DNA of 64,000 nt from GCA-2731375 sp964590195 (GTDB lineage Bacteria > Pseudomonadota > Alphaproteobacteria > GCA-2731375), in contig CAZPWJ010000015.1 of NCBI GenBank assembly GCA_964590195.1, positions 1 through 64,000 on the forward strand, written 5' to 3'. Under the pieces are notes generated by a model, which worked only from the letters and a program-made list of their open reading frames with translations, did no database searches and was not told the DNA's origin. Shown here in pieces: positions 1 through 9,200 of the stretch; position 1 is the stretch's first letter; each line of letters starts with the position of its first letter. The translations under genes and the position numbers were made by a program.

Positions 1-1
1 C

Positions 2-427
2 GTCACCACCCTGGAAGATGTCCGCAAGGCCGGCTTGGAAGTGAGCGTCAATGGCGGACGGGCGGTCTCCCATCGCTATGTGACCGCCGCCGATCAGTTG
101 GGGTTCTCCCTTAATTCGGTGCAGGTCAAGGAAGGCGTCGAACTCGACCTTTGGTACAAGAACCACTGGGAAGCCAATCTGGTCCTCGACGGCAATCTGG
201 AAGTCACCGACAAGACCACCGGCGAGGCTCATATCATAGGCCCCGGGGGGCTCTATCTGGTCGGCCCCGACGATCCGCACCACCTCAAGGCCATGACCGA
301 TGTTCACGTTATCTCCGTCTTCGACCCGCCGCTGACCGGCAAGGAAGACCACGACGCGGATGGCGCCTACCCGCCGACGGGCCCCCTACCGCCAGGACCC
401 CCGCCGCCAGGGCCGGGCACGGTGTGA
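2..427 (+). CDS. ectC: L-ectoine synthase, 5' truncated by window edge
   Basis: Converts N-gamma-acetyl-diaminobutyrate to the compatible solute ectoine (last step of the EctABC pathway, cytosolic). The frame is open from base 2 with codons VTTLEDVRKAGLEV, so only the first few residues are missing. The cupin core is clear: LWYKNHWEANLVLDGN (metal/substrate strand), then GPGGLYLVGPDDPHHLKA and VFDPPLTGKEDHDADGAY, which match EctC family signatures. The C-terminus is odd, ending in a proline-rich stretch (PPTGPLPPGPPPPGPGTV) beyond the usual family end. ectA and ectB would be expected just upstream, outside the window. An internal TTG at 35 is not the true start. Confidence 0.88.
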   Translation, partial: VTTLEDVRKAGLEVSVNGGRAVSHRYVTAADQLGFSLNSVQVKEGVELDLWYKNHWEANLVLDGNLEVTDKTTGEAHIIGPGGLYLVGPDDPHHLKAMTDVHVISVFDPPLTGKEDHDADGAYPPTGPLPPGPPPPGPGTV

Positions 428-436
428 CGCCCGGTT

Positions 437-452
437 ACAGCAAAAATGCTGT
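437..452 (+). terminator. small hairpin after ectC
   Basis: ACAGCA and TGCTGT form a 6-bp stem around AAAA, 10 bases after the ectC stop. There is no clear U-tract, so terminator activity is only possible. Confidence 0.3.
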
Positions 453-560
453 CTAACTTTAGCCTCAAAGATATACTTGCGGAATTCGGGACGGGCAGCC
501 GCGTCACCTGCTCCAAAACATGATTAGCGAGAAAATACGATTAGCTAGGGGCTTTGCAAT

Positions 561-1490
561 ATGACGAACGATCGCTTTGGTATGCGCTGGGGACTGGCCG
601 GCGGCACGACGCTGGCGTCCATTGACGAGGCGCGGGACGCCGCCCAGTATGCCGAGGCAGCCGGCTTTGACAGCTTCTGGATTTCACACGCCATGGGCGT
701 CGACCCTATCGTGGCGCTGGCCTGCCTTGGCCGCGACTTTCCCGGCATCGGCGAAGTCGGCACCTCGGTGGTGCCGCTGTATGGCCGCCATCCGGTCGGA
801 CTGGCGCAGTTGACGAGAACGGCGCAAAATGCAGTGGGTGGGCGCTTCACCCTTGGCATCGGCACCGCCTCGAAACGTAATGTCGAGGGCATGTTGGGCC
901 TTTCCTTCGACAAGCCATTTTCCTACACGCGGGAGTTCATCGCCGGATTGCAGCCGTTGCTGGCGGGCGAGCCGGCGGATACGGACGGCGAACAGGTTTC
1001 CGCCCACGCCACGCTGGGGATCGAGGCGCAATCGACGCCCATTCTGCTGGCCGCGCTCGGCCCGAGAATGCTGCGCTTTGCCGGTGGCGAGGTGTCGGGG
1101 GTGACCCTGGGGCAATGCGGGCCGCGGACCATATCTTCCTACATCATGCCGCACCTGCAAGCCGGTGCCGAGGCTGCCGGCCGTGGCGACAGCCCGCGCG
1201 TCATGGCGCTGGTGCGGGTCTGTGTCACCGACGATTTTGCCGGCGCCAAGGCTCTGGCGCGGGAAATCGCCGCCGGTTACCAAGCGAACCCTTCTTATGC
1301 CAATGCCACCAAGCACGAAGGCCTTGATGACGCCTCCGATCTGCACCTGATCGGCAGCTGGCAGCAGGTGCTGGATGGTCTGGCGGCATACGGCGAAGCG
1401 GGCGCCACCGATTTGCGCATCGAGGCCGCAGCCCACGACGAAGTTTCCCGCGAGCGGACACGGGACGCCCTGGCGGACTATCTGTCTTAA
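561..1490 (+). CDS. LLM-class (luciferase-like) flavin/F420 oxidoreductase
   Basis: A 309-residue TIM-barrel oxidoreductase of the bacterial luciferase superfamily. It starts with GMRWGLAGGTTLASIDEA and shows the ordered strands of the family: FDSFWISHAMGVDP, GTSVVPLYGRHPVGLAQ, GRFTLGIGTASKRNVEGMLG and PILLAALGPRMLRFAGG. The SRNxxxEG-like loop that contacts the cofactor phosphate is present as SKRNVEGM. It resembles F420-dependent members, but sequence alone does not separate FMN from F420, and the substrate is unknown. AGGGG about 10 bases upstream supports the ATG. The stop overlaps the next ATG by one base (TAATG), so it is probably co-translated with the exporter that follows. Confidence 0.8.
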   Translation: MTNDRFGMRWGLAGGTTLASIDEARDAAQYAEAAGFDSFWISHAMGVDPIVALACLGRDFPGIGEVGTSVVPLYGRHPVGLAQLTRTAQNAVGGRFTLGIGTASKRNVEGMLGLSFDKPFSYTREFIAGLQPLLAGEPADTDGEQVSAHATLGIEAQSTPILLAALGPRMLRFAGGEVSGVTLGQCGPRTISSYIMPHLQAGAEAAGRGDSPRVMALVRVCVTDDFAGAKALAREIAAGYQANPSYANATKHEGLDDASDLHLIGSWQQVLDGLAAYGEAGATDLRIEAAAHDEVSRERTRDALADYLS

Positions 1491-2392
1491 TGTCCGTGCA
1501 AGGCGGCGTGGGAGCGGCGAGCCAGAGCCGGCCAATTCTGGGCGCCATATGGATGCTGGGCGCGGTCGCCAGCTTTGCATCCATGCAGATCGCCGGGCGC
1601 GAGCTTTCCGGCGAACATGATGCCATCGCGATCATGCTCTATCGCGGTGTTGTCGGCGTTATCCTGATGTTGCCGATCGCCCTGGCATTCGGAGGTATCA
1701 AAAGCATTACCACCCGACGTCCGGTCGGGCATCTGGTGCGGAATGCGGTGCATTTTCTTGGCCAGTTTTGCTGGTTCTATGGCATCGCGCATTTGGCCTT
1801 GGCCGACGTTACCGCGTTAAGTTCGACGATGCCGATTTTCGGGGTCATGCTGGCCGTCGCTTTCCTGGGCGAACGGCTGACGCTGCCTCGGCTTATCGTG
1901 ATCCTGTGCGGCTTTGTCGGCGTCCTGATGGTGGTTCGGCCGGGCCTCGTTCCACTGGAGATCGCGACAGGCATTACCGTATTGGGTGCGCTGTGTTACG
2001 CCATCTCCATCGTTATGGTGAAGGCATTGACGGCGACGGAACCGCCGCTGCGGATCGTATTCTACATGATGGCCATGCAGTGCGGCTTTGCGTTCGTGCT
2101 TACGGGCGACGATGTTGCCCTCCCGACCCTGGCCGAAGCCCCATGGGTCGTCATCGTCGGCATCAGCGGGCTGACCGCGCATTATTGCATGGCGCGATCG
2201 GTAAGCATCGCCGACGCCAGCGTCATCATGCCGATCAGCTTCCTACAGCTGCCCAGCATGGCGATGGTCGGTTTCGCCTTCTACGGCGAGGGACTCAATC
2301 CTTACACCCTTGGCGGCGGCGGTCTTATTCTCGGCGCGACATACCTGAACATCATCTGGTCACGGCGCCGTGCCGTTGCGGTGTCACGATGA
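1490..2392 (+). CDS. EamA/DMT-family transporter
   Basis: A 300-residue inner-membrane protein with about ten hydrophobic segments in two tandem EamA repeats. The first repeat begins at GAIWMLGAVASFASMQIAG; the second begins near residue 155 with ATGITVLGALCYAISIVMVK. Typical DMT sequences include LYRGVVGVILMLPIALAFGG and LADVTALSSTMPIFGVMLAV, followed by FLGERLTLPR. Family members export small metabolites. The one-base overlap with the upstream LLM oxidoreductase suggests the pair acts on the same compound, but no substrate can be inferred. The gene is convergent with the SDR gene, with only 14 bases between them. Confidence 0.85.
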   Translation: MSVQGGVGAASQSRPILGAIWMLGAVASFASMQIAGRELSGEHDAIAIMLYRGVVGVILMLPIALAFGGIKSITTRRPVGHLVRNAVHFLGQFCWFYGIAHLALADVTALSSTMPIFGVMLAVAFLGERLTLPRLIVILCGFVGVLMVVRPGLVPLEIATGITVLGALCYAISIVMVKALTATEPPLRIVFYMMAMQCGFAFVLTGDDVALPTLAEAPWVVIVGISGLTAHYCMARSVSIADASVIMPISFLQLPSMAMVGFAFYGEGLNPYTLGGGGLILGATYLNIIWSRRRAVAVSR

Positions 2393-2406
2393 ATTTCGGA
2401 TAAGAT

Positions 2407-3168
2407 CTAGCGAAACATTTGCCCGCCGTTTATGTGCATTACCTGACCGGTCATCTGTAGGGCTTCGTTGGAGCCAAGGAAAACCGCCGCGTCGGCGATT
2501 TCCTCTGGCCGGATGATCCGGCCCAGCGGCAGTCTAGAGGCGGTCGCGGCGATTTCGGCCTCGCTGTTGCCGTCGCGGGGCTGCGCCGTATCGGTCAGAC
2601 CGGGCGCGATGGCGTTGACTCGGATTTGCTGCTCCGCCAAGGCCATGGCCAAGGCACGGGTCATGGCGATGACCCCGCCTTTGCTGGCGGCATAATGCAC
2701 GCCCAGGGGTGGGCCGCTATAGGCGGCGACGGAGGCTATGTTGATTATGGCGCCGCCGTGCCCGGCCGCGATCATCCGCCGGGCGGCGGACTGGGCGCAA
2801 AAGAACCCGGCTTTCAGATTAACGTCATGGACGCTGTCCCAATCCGCCTCGGTCATCTCCAGGAATTCGACCCGTGGAAAAATACCGGCATTGTTGACCA
2901 GGATATCGATGCCGCCATACGCATCGGCGGCGGCCATCATCCGTTCGATGTCGGCGGTCGCTGCAACATTACCGGCCACGGCGGTGGCCCGGCCGCCGGC
3001 CTCGGTAATGCTCTCGACCGCCTTGTTGGCGGCGGCCCGGTCATCGAGATAGTTTATCACCACGGCGGCGCCCTCGCCGGCGAAGGCCATGGCGATCGCC
3101 ATGCCAATGCCTTGTTGCGCCCCGGTGACCACGGCGACTTTGTCGCGCAATCGCATCTGTTGCCTCAT
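2407..3168 (-). CDS. SDR-family oxidoreductase (FabG-like)
   Basis: A classical short-chain dehydrogenase of about 253 residues. Visible motifs are TGAQQGIG (cofactor loop), DILVNNAG, NIASVAAYSG with the catalytic Ser, and YAASK with the catalytic Tyr and Lys, ending in TGQVMHINGGQMF. The ATG at 3168 is chosen because GGAGGG lies 7 bases upstream; an in-frame ATG at 3186 lacks a comparable site. It is last in a leftward operon with an amidase (41-base gap), a GAF protein and a PuuE-like deacetylase, so it probably oxidises or reduces an intermediate of that pathway. Substrate unknown. Confidence 0.87.
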   Translation of the reverse strand: MRQQMRLRDKVAVVTGAQQGIGMAIAMAFAGEGAAVVINYLDDRAAANKAVESITEAGGRATAVAGNVAATADIERMMAAADAYGGIDILVNNAGIFPRVEFLEMTEADWDSVHDVNLKAGFFCAQSAARRMIAAGHGGAIINIASVAAYSGPPLGVHYAASKGGVIAMTRALAMALAEQQIRVNAIAPGLTDTAQPRDGNSEAEIAATASRLPLGRIIRPEEIADAAVFLGSNEALQMTGQVMHINGGQMFR

Positions 3169-3209
3169 ATGAGTTCCCTCCACCATGGCAGCATCCTGAA
3201 GCGCACGCT

Positions 3210-4700
3210 TCAGGGCAGGAAATTCCGCGCCGCTCCCGGAATGACGCGGGCCTGGACGATGTTCTCAAAAGCGTGCGCCATACCGATCAGCGTACCTTCG
3301 GACCAAGGGCCCGCGAAGAATGAAATCCCTACCGGCAGTCCGCTGACATTTCCCATTGGCACGGTGATGCTGGCATAGCCGGCGACCGCCGCCAAACAGG
3401 CGCTGCCGCCCGGGTTGTTATCACCATTAAGCCAATCGATCGCCCAGGCGGCACATGCCGTGGGCGCGATCAGTGCCTGTAGACCATGTTCCCGCATGAC
3501 CCTGTCGATCCCCTCCTCGCGGGTGAGCCGGCGGCAGGTGGCCAGGGCATCTAGATAGCTCTTGTCTTGCAGGCCGCCCGTTGCCTCCGCCTTGAGCAGC
3601 AGTTCCTGGCCAAAATACGGCATGGTGCGCGCGGCGTGGGCTTCGTTGAAGGCGATCAGATCCGCCAGGGAGTTGATCGGTGCATCCGGTCCAAGGCCGG
3701 CAAGATAGGCGTTCAGGCCAACCTTGAATTCTGTCAGCAGGACGATGATCTCGTGCGGGCGAAGTTCCGCCCGCGGCACCAGGGACAAGCCATCCGTTAG
3801 TTGGGCGCCGGCGTCCGTGAGTGCTCTCAAGGCATCCTCGAAGACCCCATCGACCCTGTCATGGAAGCCCGTATAGCTGCGCACAACGCCGATCCGCGCG
3901 CCGCGCAACGCGTCCGGGTCGAGAAAAGCCGTGTAGTCCGCCGCGGCGCGGGCGTCGGCTTGTGCCGTCGCTGGATCGGCCGGGTCGCTGCCGGCCATCG
4001 CGGTCAACATACAGGCGGCGTCGGCAACGGTTCGTGCCATCGGGCCGGCGGTGTCCTGGCTGGCGGCGATCGGGATTATGCCCGCGCGGCTGATCAGGCC
4101 AAGCGTGGGCTTGATGCCAACCACGCCGTTCATGGCCGAGGGGCCGACGATCGAGCCATCGGTCTCGGTCCCGACGGCACCCGCGCAGTAACCACGCGCC
4201 GTGGCAACTCCGGAGCCCGAGCTGGAGCCGCCAGGGGAGCGATCCAGGGCATGGGCATTGCGCACCTGCCCGCCACGGCTGGACCAGCCGCTGCAAGGCC
4301 GGGTCGAACGAAAATTCGCCCATTCACTTATATTGGTTTTGCCCAACACCAGCGCGCCGGCATCGCGCAAGCGCGCCACGACATGGCTGTCGGCGGGCGC
4401 GACCGAGCCATCCAAGGCCAGAGAACCGGCGGAGGTCATCATTCTGTCACCGGTATTCAGGTTGTCCTTGATCAATATAGGCACGCCATGCAGCGGCCCC
4501 CGCACCCGGCCCTCGGCGCGCTCTCGATCCAGGGCATCCGCAATCATATCAGTGTCCGGATTGAGGAATGCGACCGCATTGAAGGCGCCATCGTCAGACG
4601 CAATGACCTGGCGAAACCCTTCGACCAGATCCTTCGAGGTCGTCGCGCCGGATTGCATCGACGCCGCCAGTTCCCGGATCGTTGCGTCCCTAAGTTCCAT
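3210..4700 (-). CDS. amidase signature family hydrolase
   Basis: A 496-residue amidase. The Ser-cisSer-Lys triad is visible: Lys in GVPILIKDNLNT (about residue 78), cis-Ser in SPGGSSSGSG (about 155) and nucleophile Ser in GTETDGSIVGPS (about 180). Family members hydrolyse amide C-N bonds (GatA, aryl-acylamidase and others); the absence of neighbouring gatB/gatC argues against GatA. A GGAGG site precedes the ATG. It is transcribed with a GAF protein, a PuuE-like deacetylase and an SDR, consistent with breakdown of an amide, ureide or cyclic imide. The exact substrate cannot be read from the sequence. Confidence 0.88.
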   Translation of the reverse strand: MELRDATIRELAASMQSGATTSKDLVEGFRQVIASDDGAFNAVAFLNPDTDMIADALDRERAEGRVRGPLHGVPILIKDNLNTGDRMMTSAGSLALDGSVAPADSHVVARLRDAGALVLGKTNISEWANFRSTRPCSGWSSRGGQVRNAHALDRSPGGSSSGSGVATARGYCAGAVGTETDGSIVGPSAMNGVVGIKPTLGLISRAGIIPIAASQDTAGPMARTVADAACMLTAMAGSDPADPATAQADARAAADYTAFLDPDALRGARIGVVRSYTGFHDRVDGVFEDALRALTDAGAQLTDGLSLVPRAELRPHEIIVLLTEFKVGLNAYLAGLGPDAPINSLADLIAFNEAHAARTMPYFGQELLLKAEATGGLQDKSYLDALATCRRLTREEGIDRVMREHGLQALIAPTACAAWAIDWLNGDNNPGGSACLAAVAGYASITVPMGNVSGLPVGISFFAGPWSEGTLIGMAHAFENIVQARVIPGAARNFLP

Positions 4701-4751
4701 CGATCGCCTCCCGCCTAAAAGCTTATACCACTCTTGTGCCAGGACAATGGT

Positions 4752-5360
4752 CTAGCAGTGCAGGTCGTTCCAGATTTGTGCCAAGAACTCGGGGCCGCCA
4801 TGGCCCATGTAGGCCGCCGTCGCAACTGCCGCGAGGGCCTGCAACCGCACCAGATCGGGCGGAGAAAAGGTGTTGCGGGCCTGGGCGGCGGTGATCAGAT
4901 GGCCGATGAACCCGCCCTGCCAGATCATCGGTGCATAAATGGCCGAACCCATGCGCGCGGTTTTCAGGATCTGCTTGAAATCGCCGTGATCGTCTGTGTT
5001 TTCCAGGATCAAGGCCTGTTCATTTTTCCACACCCAGCCCGGATGGCCCGTATCCAGGGGATAGTACAGACGGTGCTGTTCCGCCGGGAAGCCCCATTCG
5101 GCGATCAGGAAATGCGAAAGGTTGTCCGGGCTGACCATGAAGGCGCCGCCGACACAGAAATGCCGCTCGCCCGGTTTCAGGGCGCCGGGTTTTTCATGGG
5201 CCGTATCATCGCCGGTAATGCGCAGGGCGGCATGCACGATTTCACGCACGGCAGCTTCGGCGTCGGGAGCATTGGCGGCGGCCTGGGCGGCACGGGCCGT
5301 CTCGTCCCAGGGATCATGGGTCAGGCTGCCGGGAATAACCTCGATCGCTGTCGTCATCAT
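4752..5360 (-). CDS. GAF-domain-like protein in the amidase operon
   Basis: About 202 residues. The start is the ATGATG at 5360/5357, whose first ATG overlaps the TGA of the upstream deacetylase gene (ATGA). The middle carries a GAF-like pattern: HFCVGGAFMVSPDNLSHFLI, then ENTDDHGDFKQILKTARMGS and IYAPMIWQGGFIGHLITAA, which read as the core strands of a small-molecule-binding GAF fold, followed by FSPPDLVRLQALAAVATAAY. There is no kinase, cyclase or DNA-binding domain attached. A stand-alone GAF protein inside a catabolic operon may sense the pathway substrate; this is inference. Confidence 0.6.
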   Translation of the reverse strand: MMTTAIEVIPGSLTHDPWDETARAAQAAANAPDAEAAVREIVHAALRITGDDTAHEKPGALKPGERHFCVGGAFMVSPDNLSHFLIAEWGFPAEQHRLYYPLDTGHPGWVWKNEQALILENTDDHGDFKQILKTARMGSAIYAPMIWQGGFIGHLITAAQARNTFSPPDLVRLQALAAVATAAYMGHGGPEFLAQIWNDLHC

Positions 5361-6214
5361 TGAGGGGCCGGATTTTGCGCCGCCCAGTTTTCGGCGATCT
5401 GCTGCCGGGTAGCGATCCATACATCCGGTTTCGCGGCCACATGCTGGAAAAATTTCTCCAGATAGCCGATCCGTCCGGGCCGTCCGATGATGCGCAAATG
5501 CAGGCCGAAAGACATCATCTGGGGATCGTTCGCGCCCTCGCGGTACAGCCATTCAAAGCTATCGATGGCGTATTGCAGCCAATCACTGGGTGTCAGGGAG
5601 GGCGCGGTCCACATCTTCATATCGTTCGAGTCCACCGCGTAGGGCAGGATCATAATCGGCTTTTCGTAACTGGTATCCCAAAACGGTTTGTCGCCGGAAA
5701 AGTCATCCATGTGATAGGTGAAGCCCTCCTCCATCAACAGCCGCCGGGTATTGTCGGTCAACAGATAGCGCGACAACCAGCCCGTGGGCCGGGATCCGGT
5801 CGTGGCCTCGATGGAGCGGACGGCCTTGCGGATGAATTCCCGCTCCGTATCCTCGTCCATGTAGTATTGATGCACCCAGCGCCAGCCGTGACTGCAAACC
5901 TCGTGGCCGCCATTAACAATGGCTCTGGTCAGATCCGGGGCCTTTTCAAGGGCCTGGGCGGCGGCGGTGAAGGTGGCCGGAAAGCCAAAGTCATCCAATA
6001 GCTTCATGACCCGCGGCGCGCCCGCCTTCAGGCCATAGAGATAATTGCTTTCGTTGGAATAATTGCGCACCGGCTTGTGCAGGGCAACGCCAAGTTCATC
6101 GACGATTTCCGGGCCCCGGTCGCCCTCGGTGATATTCATCTCGGCGCCTTCCTCGACATTGACGACGATCGAGAGGGCGAGGCGGGCATCCCCGGGCAGG
6201 TTCCATTTCGGCAT
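5357..6214 (-). CDS. polysaccharide deacetylase family protein (PuuE-like)
   Basis: A 285-residue NodB-fold metal hydrolase. The N-terminus (DARLALSIVVNVEEGAE) and the motif NGGHEVCSHGWRWVHQYYMD, with a His pair for metal, match the cofactor-independent allantoinase/PuuE branch rather than chitin deacetylases; GEGAE-like NVEEGAE and RPTGWLSRYLLTDNTRRLL support this. First gene of a four-gene leftward operon with a GAF protein, an amidase and an SDR. This suggests opening of a cyclic ureide or imide followed by amide hydrolysis. No other purine degradation gene is present here, so allantoin as substrate is not established. Confidence 0.78.
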   Translation of the reverse strand: MPKWNLPGDARLALSIVVNVEEGAEMNITEGDRGPEIVDELGVALHKPVRNYSNESNYLYGLKAGAPRVMKLLDDFGFPATFTAAAQALEKAPDLTRAIVNGGHEVCSHGWRWVHQYYMDEDTEREFIRKAVRSIEATTGSRPTGWLSRYLLTDNTRRLLMEEGFTYHMDDFSGDKPFWDTSYEKPIMILPYAVDSNDMKMWTAPSLTPSDWLQYAIDSFEWLYREGANDPQMMSFGLHLRIIGRPGRIGYLEKFFQHVAAKPDVWIATRQQIAENWAAQNPAPQ

Positions 6215-6285
6215 GAGGCTTCTCTTGTTTCGGCTTCCTTGACGCCAGGGTAGACGAGACCGGACCGGCTATCAAATGCCCGCCC

Positions 6286-9200
6286 TTATTCCGCGGCGTC
6301 GGATCGCTCGCCCATGGTTTGCCGCGCCACCAGATGGGCATACAGGCCGCGATGGGCGATCAACTCGTCATGGCGGCCCTGTTCGATCAGCTTGCCCTTT
6401 TCCAGCACGACGATGTGATCGGCATCGCGCACGGTGGACAGGCGATGGGCGATGACGATGGTGGTCCGCTCCGCCATCAGATCATCCAGGGCGGCGCGCA
6501 CCAATTGTTCGTTGACGGCGTCCAGGTGCGAGGTTGCTTCGTCCAGGATCAGGACCGGCGCGTCCTTCAGGAATGCCCGCGCGATGGCGACCCGCTGCCG
6601 CTGTCCGCCCGACAGGCGCATGCCGCGCTCGCCCACCGGCGTCTCCAGGCCCTCGGGCAGGCCGGCGATGAAATCATCCAGAGCGGCGCGCTGGATCGCC
6701 TGGGCCAGCTCCGCCTGGCTCGCCTCGGGGCGGGCAATATGGATATTGGCGCCTAAGCTATCGTTGAACAAATAAGTGTCCTGGGCCACCAGGGCGATGC
6801 GCTGGCGCATCTCGTCCAATTGATAATCCCGCAGATCGTTGCCATCCAGTTCGATCCGGCCCCGGTCGGGGTCCCAAAAGCGCATGAACAAATGCGCGAT
6901 GGTGGTCTTGCCGGCCCCCGACGGCCCGACCAGGGCCAGGGTGCGGCCCACGGGCACGGTGAAGCTGACCCCTTCCAGGGCCGGCGCCTTGGTCCCTGCA
7001 TAGCGGAAATCCACGTTGGCGAAACTTAATCCCGACGGCGCCTCCGGAGCCACGCCGGGGCCGTCCTGTACGGGGATATCTTCGCCGTGAATGGCATGCA
7101 GGCGCCGCGTCGCGCCCAGGGTGTCGGCCAGTTGCCGGCCAATATTGGCAATCTCGGAGATCGGCAGAAAGGCCGCCATGGCCAGCAGGGTCAACAGAGG
7201 CAATTGCGCCGCCGGCAGGGCCCCGGCGCTGACCAGATCGGCACCCACGGTCACCACGGCCAGACCGCCCAGGCCGGTGGCCAGTTCCAGGGACACGGTC
7301 TGCAAGGTCAATTCGCGAAAAAACGGTAGCCGCACCGTGATTTGCCGCCGCGCCAAGGCCATGAAATCGGCGCCCCGGCGGTCCTCGGCCTGAAAGGCCA
7401 CGACTTCCGTCAGGCCCTGGATGCTGTCGACCGCATGGGCGTTCAATTCGCCCAGAGCCTCCCGCGCGGCGGAGCCCAGACGGTCGACCCGGCCACGCCG
7501 GAAAAAGGGGCTTAGACCGACGACAAGCAGAAACGGCGCCAGGGCCAGGGCCATGGGCGCCCCGAAATAGGCCAGGGTAATCAGCACCAACAAGGGCACC
7601 AGGACGGCGACGAAGGCCGGCGCCACGGTGTGGGCAAAGAAGAATTCAACGGTTTCCACATCCTGGGTGGCGACGGAGACCAGATCACCCGTGCGCCGCC
7701 CCAACAGATAGGCCGGCGCCAGTTTGTCCAGCTTCTCGAACAGGGCGATGCGCATCTCCGCCAACAGGCGGAAGGCCATGTCGTGGGCGATCCAGCTTTC
7801 CAGCCAATGCAGGATACCGGCCATGGGCGCCATCGCCGCCACGATCCACAGTAGATAACCATACGGCAGCCCGGACTTGACGGCGGCCACGGCCAGGGCG
7901 CCGACAATGCCGATACCCGTATAGGCAACAACCCGGCTGACGCCGAAAATAAAGGTCATGATCAGGCGGCCTTTCCAGGGCGCCACATAACCTAGAAGAT
8001 TGCGAAAGGCACCGGCCCAGCCCATGCCCTGGGCCCGCAATATGGCATCGCTCTCGCCCGCCTCGATCGGCGGATCCTCGGCCACGGCCGCAATATCCGT
8101 ATCCGCCGCCGCCCGGGCTTCCAGACGCTGGTCCGCGCCGGACTTGTCTTGGGCCTGGGCCGCCATCAGACGGTGATAACTGCCGCCCAGGGCCATCAGT
8201 TCGTCGTGGCTGCCACTTTCGGCGATCCCGCCTTCGCCGCTATTGCCCAAAACCAAAATTCGGTCCGCATCAATGACGGAGGACAGCCGATGCGCGAAGA
8301 TCATGGTGGTCCGCCCGGCCATCAGGCGGTCCAGGGCCTGCTGGATGACCGCTTCGTTTTCCGCATCGACCGAGGATAGCGCCTCGTCCAGCACCAGGAT
8401 CGGGGCGTCACGCAGCAAGGCCCGCGCGATGGCGATACGCTGGCGCTGCCCGCCCGACAGTTTCAGGCCCCGCTCGCCGACGATAGTCGCGAAACCTTGC
8501 GGCAGGCCGGCGATGAACTCCGTGGCATTCGCGGCCTTCGCCGCCGCCTGTACTTCCGCCTCGCTGGCATCGGGCTTGCCCAGGCGGATATTGTCCTCGA
8601 CGCTGCCAAAGAACAAATAGGTATCCTGCTGCACCACGGCGAACTGTTGGCGCAGGCTGGCCAGCGACTGGCGCCGGATATCCTGGCCGGCGATCAGGAT
8701 TTGCCCCTGGTCCGGATCATACAGGCGCAGCAACAGGCGCTGGATCGTGGTCTTGCCGGCCCCCGACGGCCCGACGATGCCGACCCGCTGGCCGGCCTGA
8801 ATGGTGAAGTCCAGGCCGTCATGGGCCGCCTGATGGCTGCCGGGATAGGCAAAGCGCATGTCCTTGAATTGGACTGCGGCGGCGCCATCAAGACTCAAGG
8901 TTTCGCCGCCATCGTCCTTCAGACTGGGCTCCGCCGCCAGAATGGCCAAAATACCTGTCGCCGCCGATTGCCCGACCATGCCCTGATGCAGCAGGTTACG
9001 GAGCTCGCGCAAGGGCCGATAGACCTCCACGCCCAGCATCAGCACCACCAACAGCACCCACATCTCGGTCTGCCCGGTGCTGACCCGCCAGGCACCCACC
9101 GCCAGCGCGCCCGCGGCACCAAGCGCGATGCCGGTATCGGTGATGCCCCGGCCCAGGGCGTTGGTGGCCAGTACCCACATTGTGGTGCGGAACAGATCAT

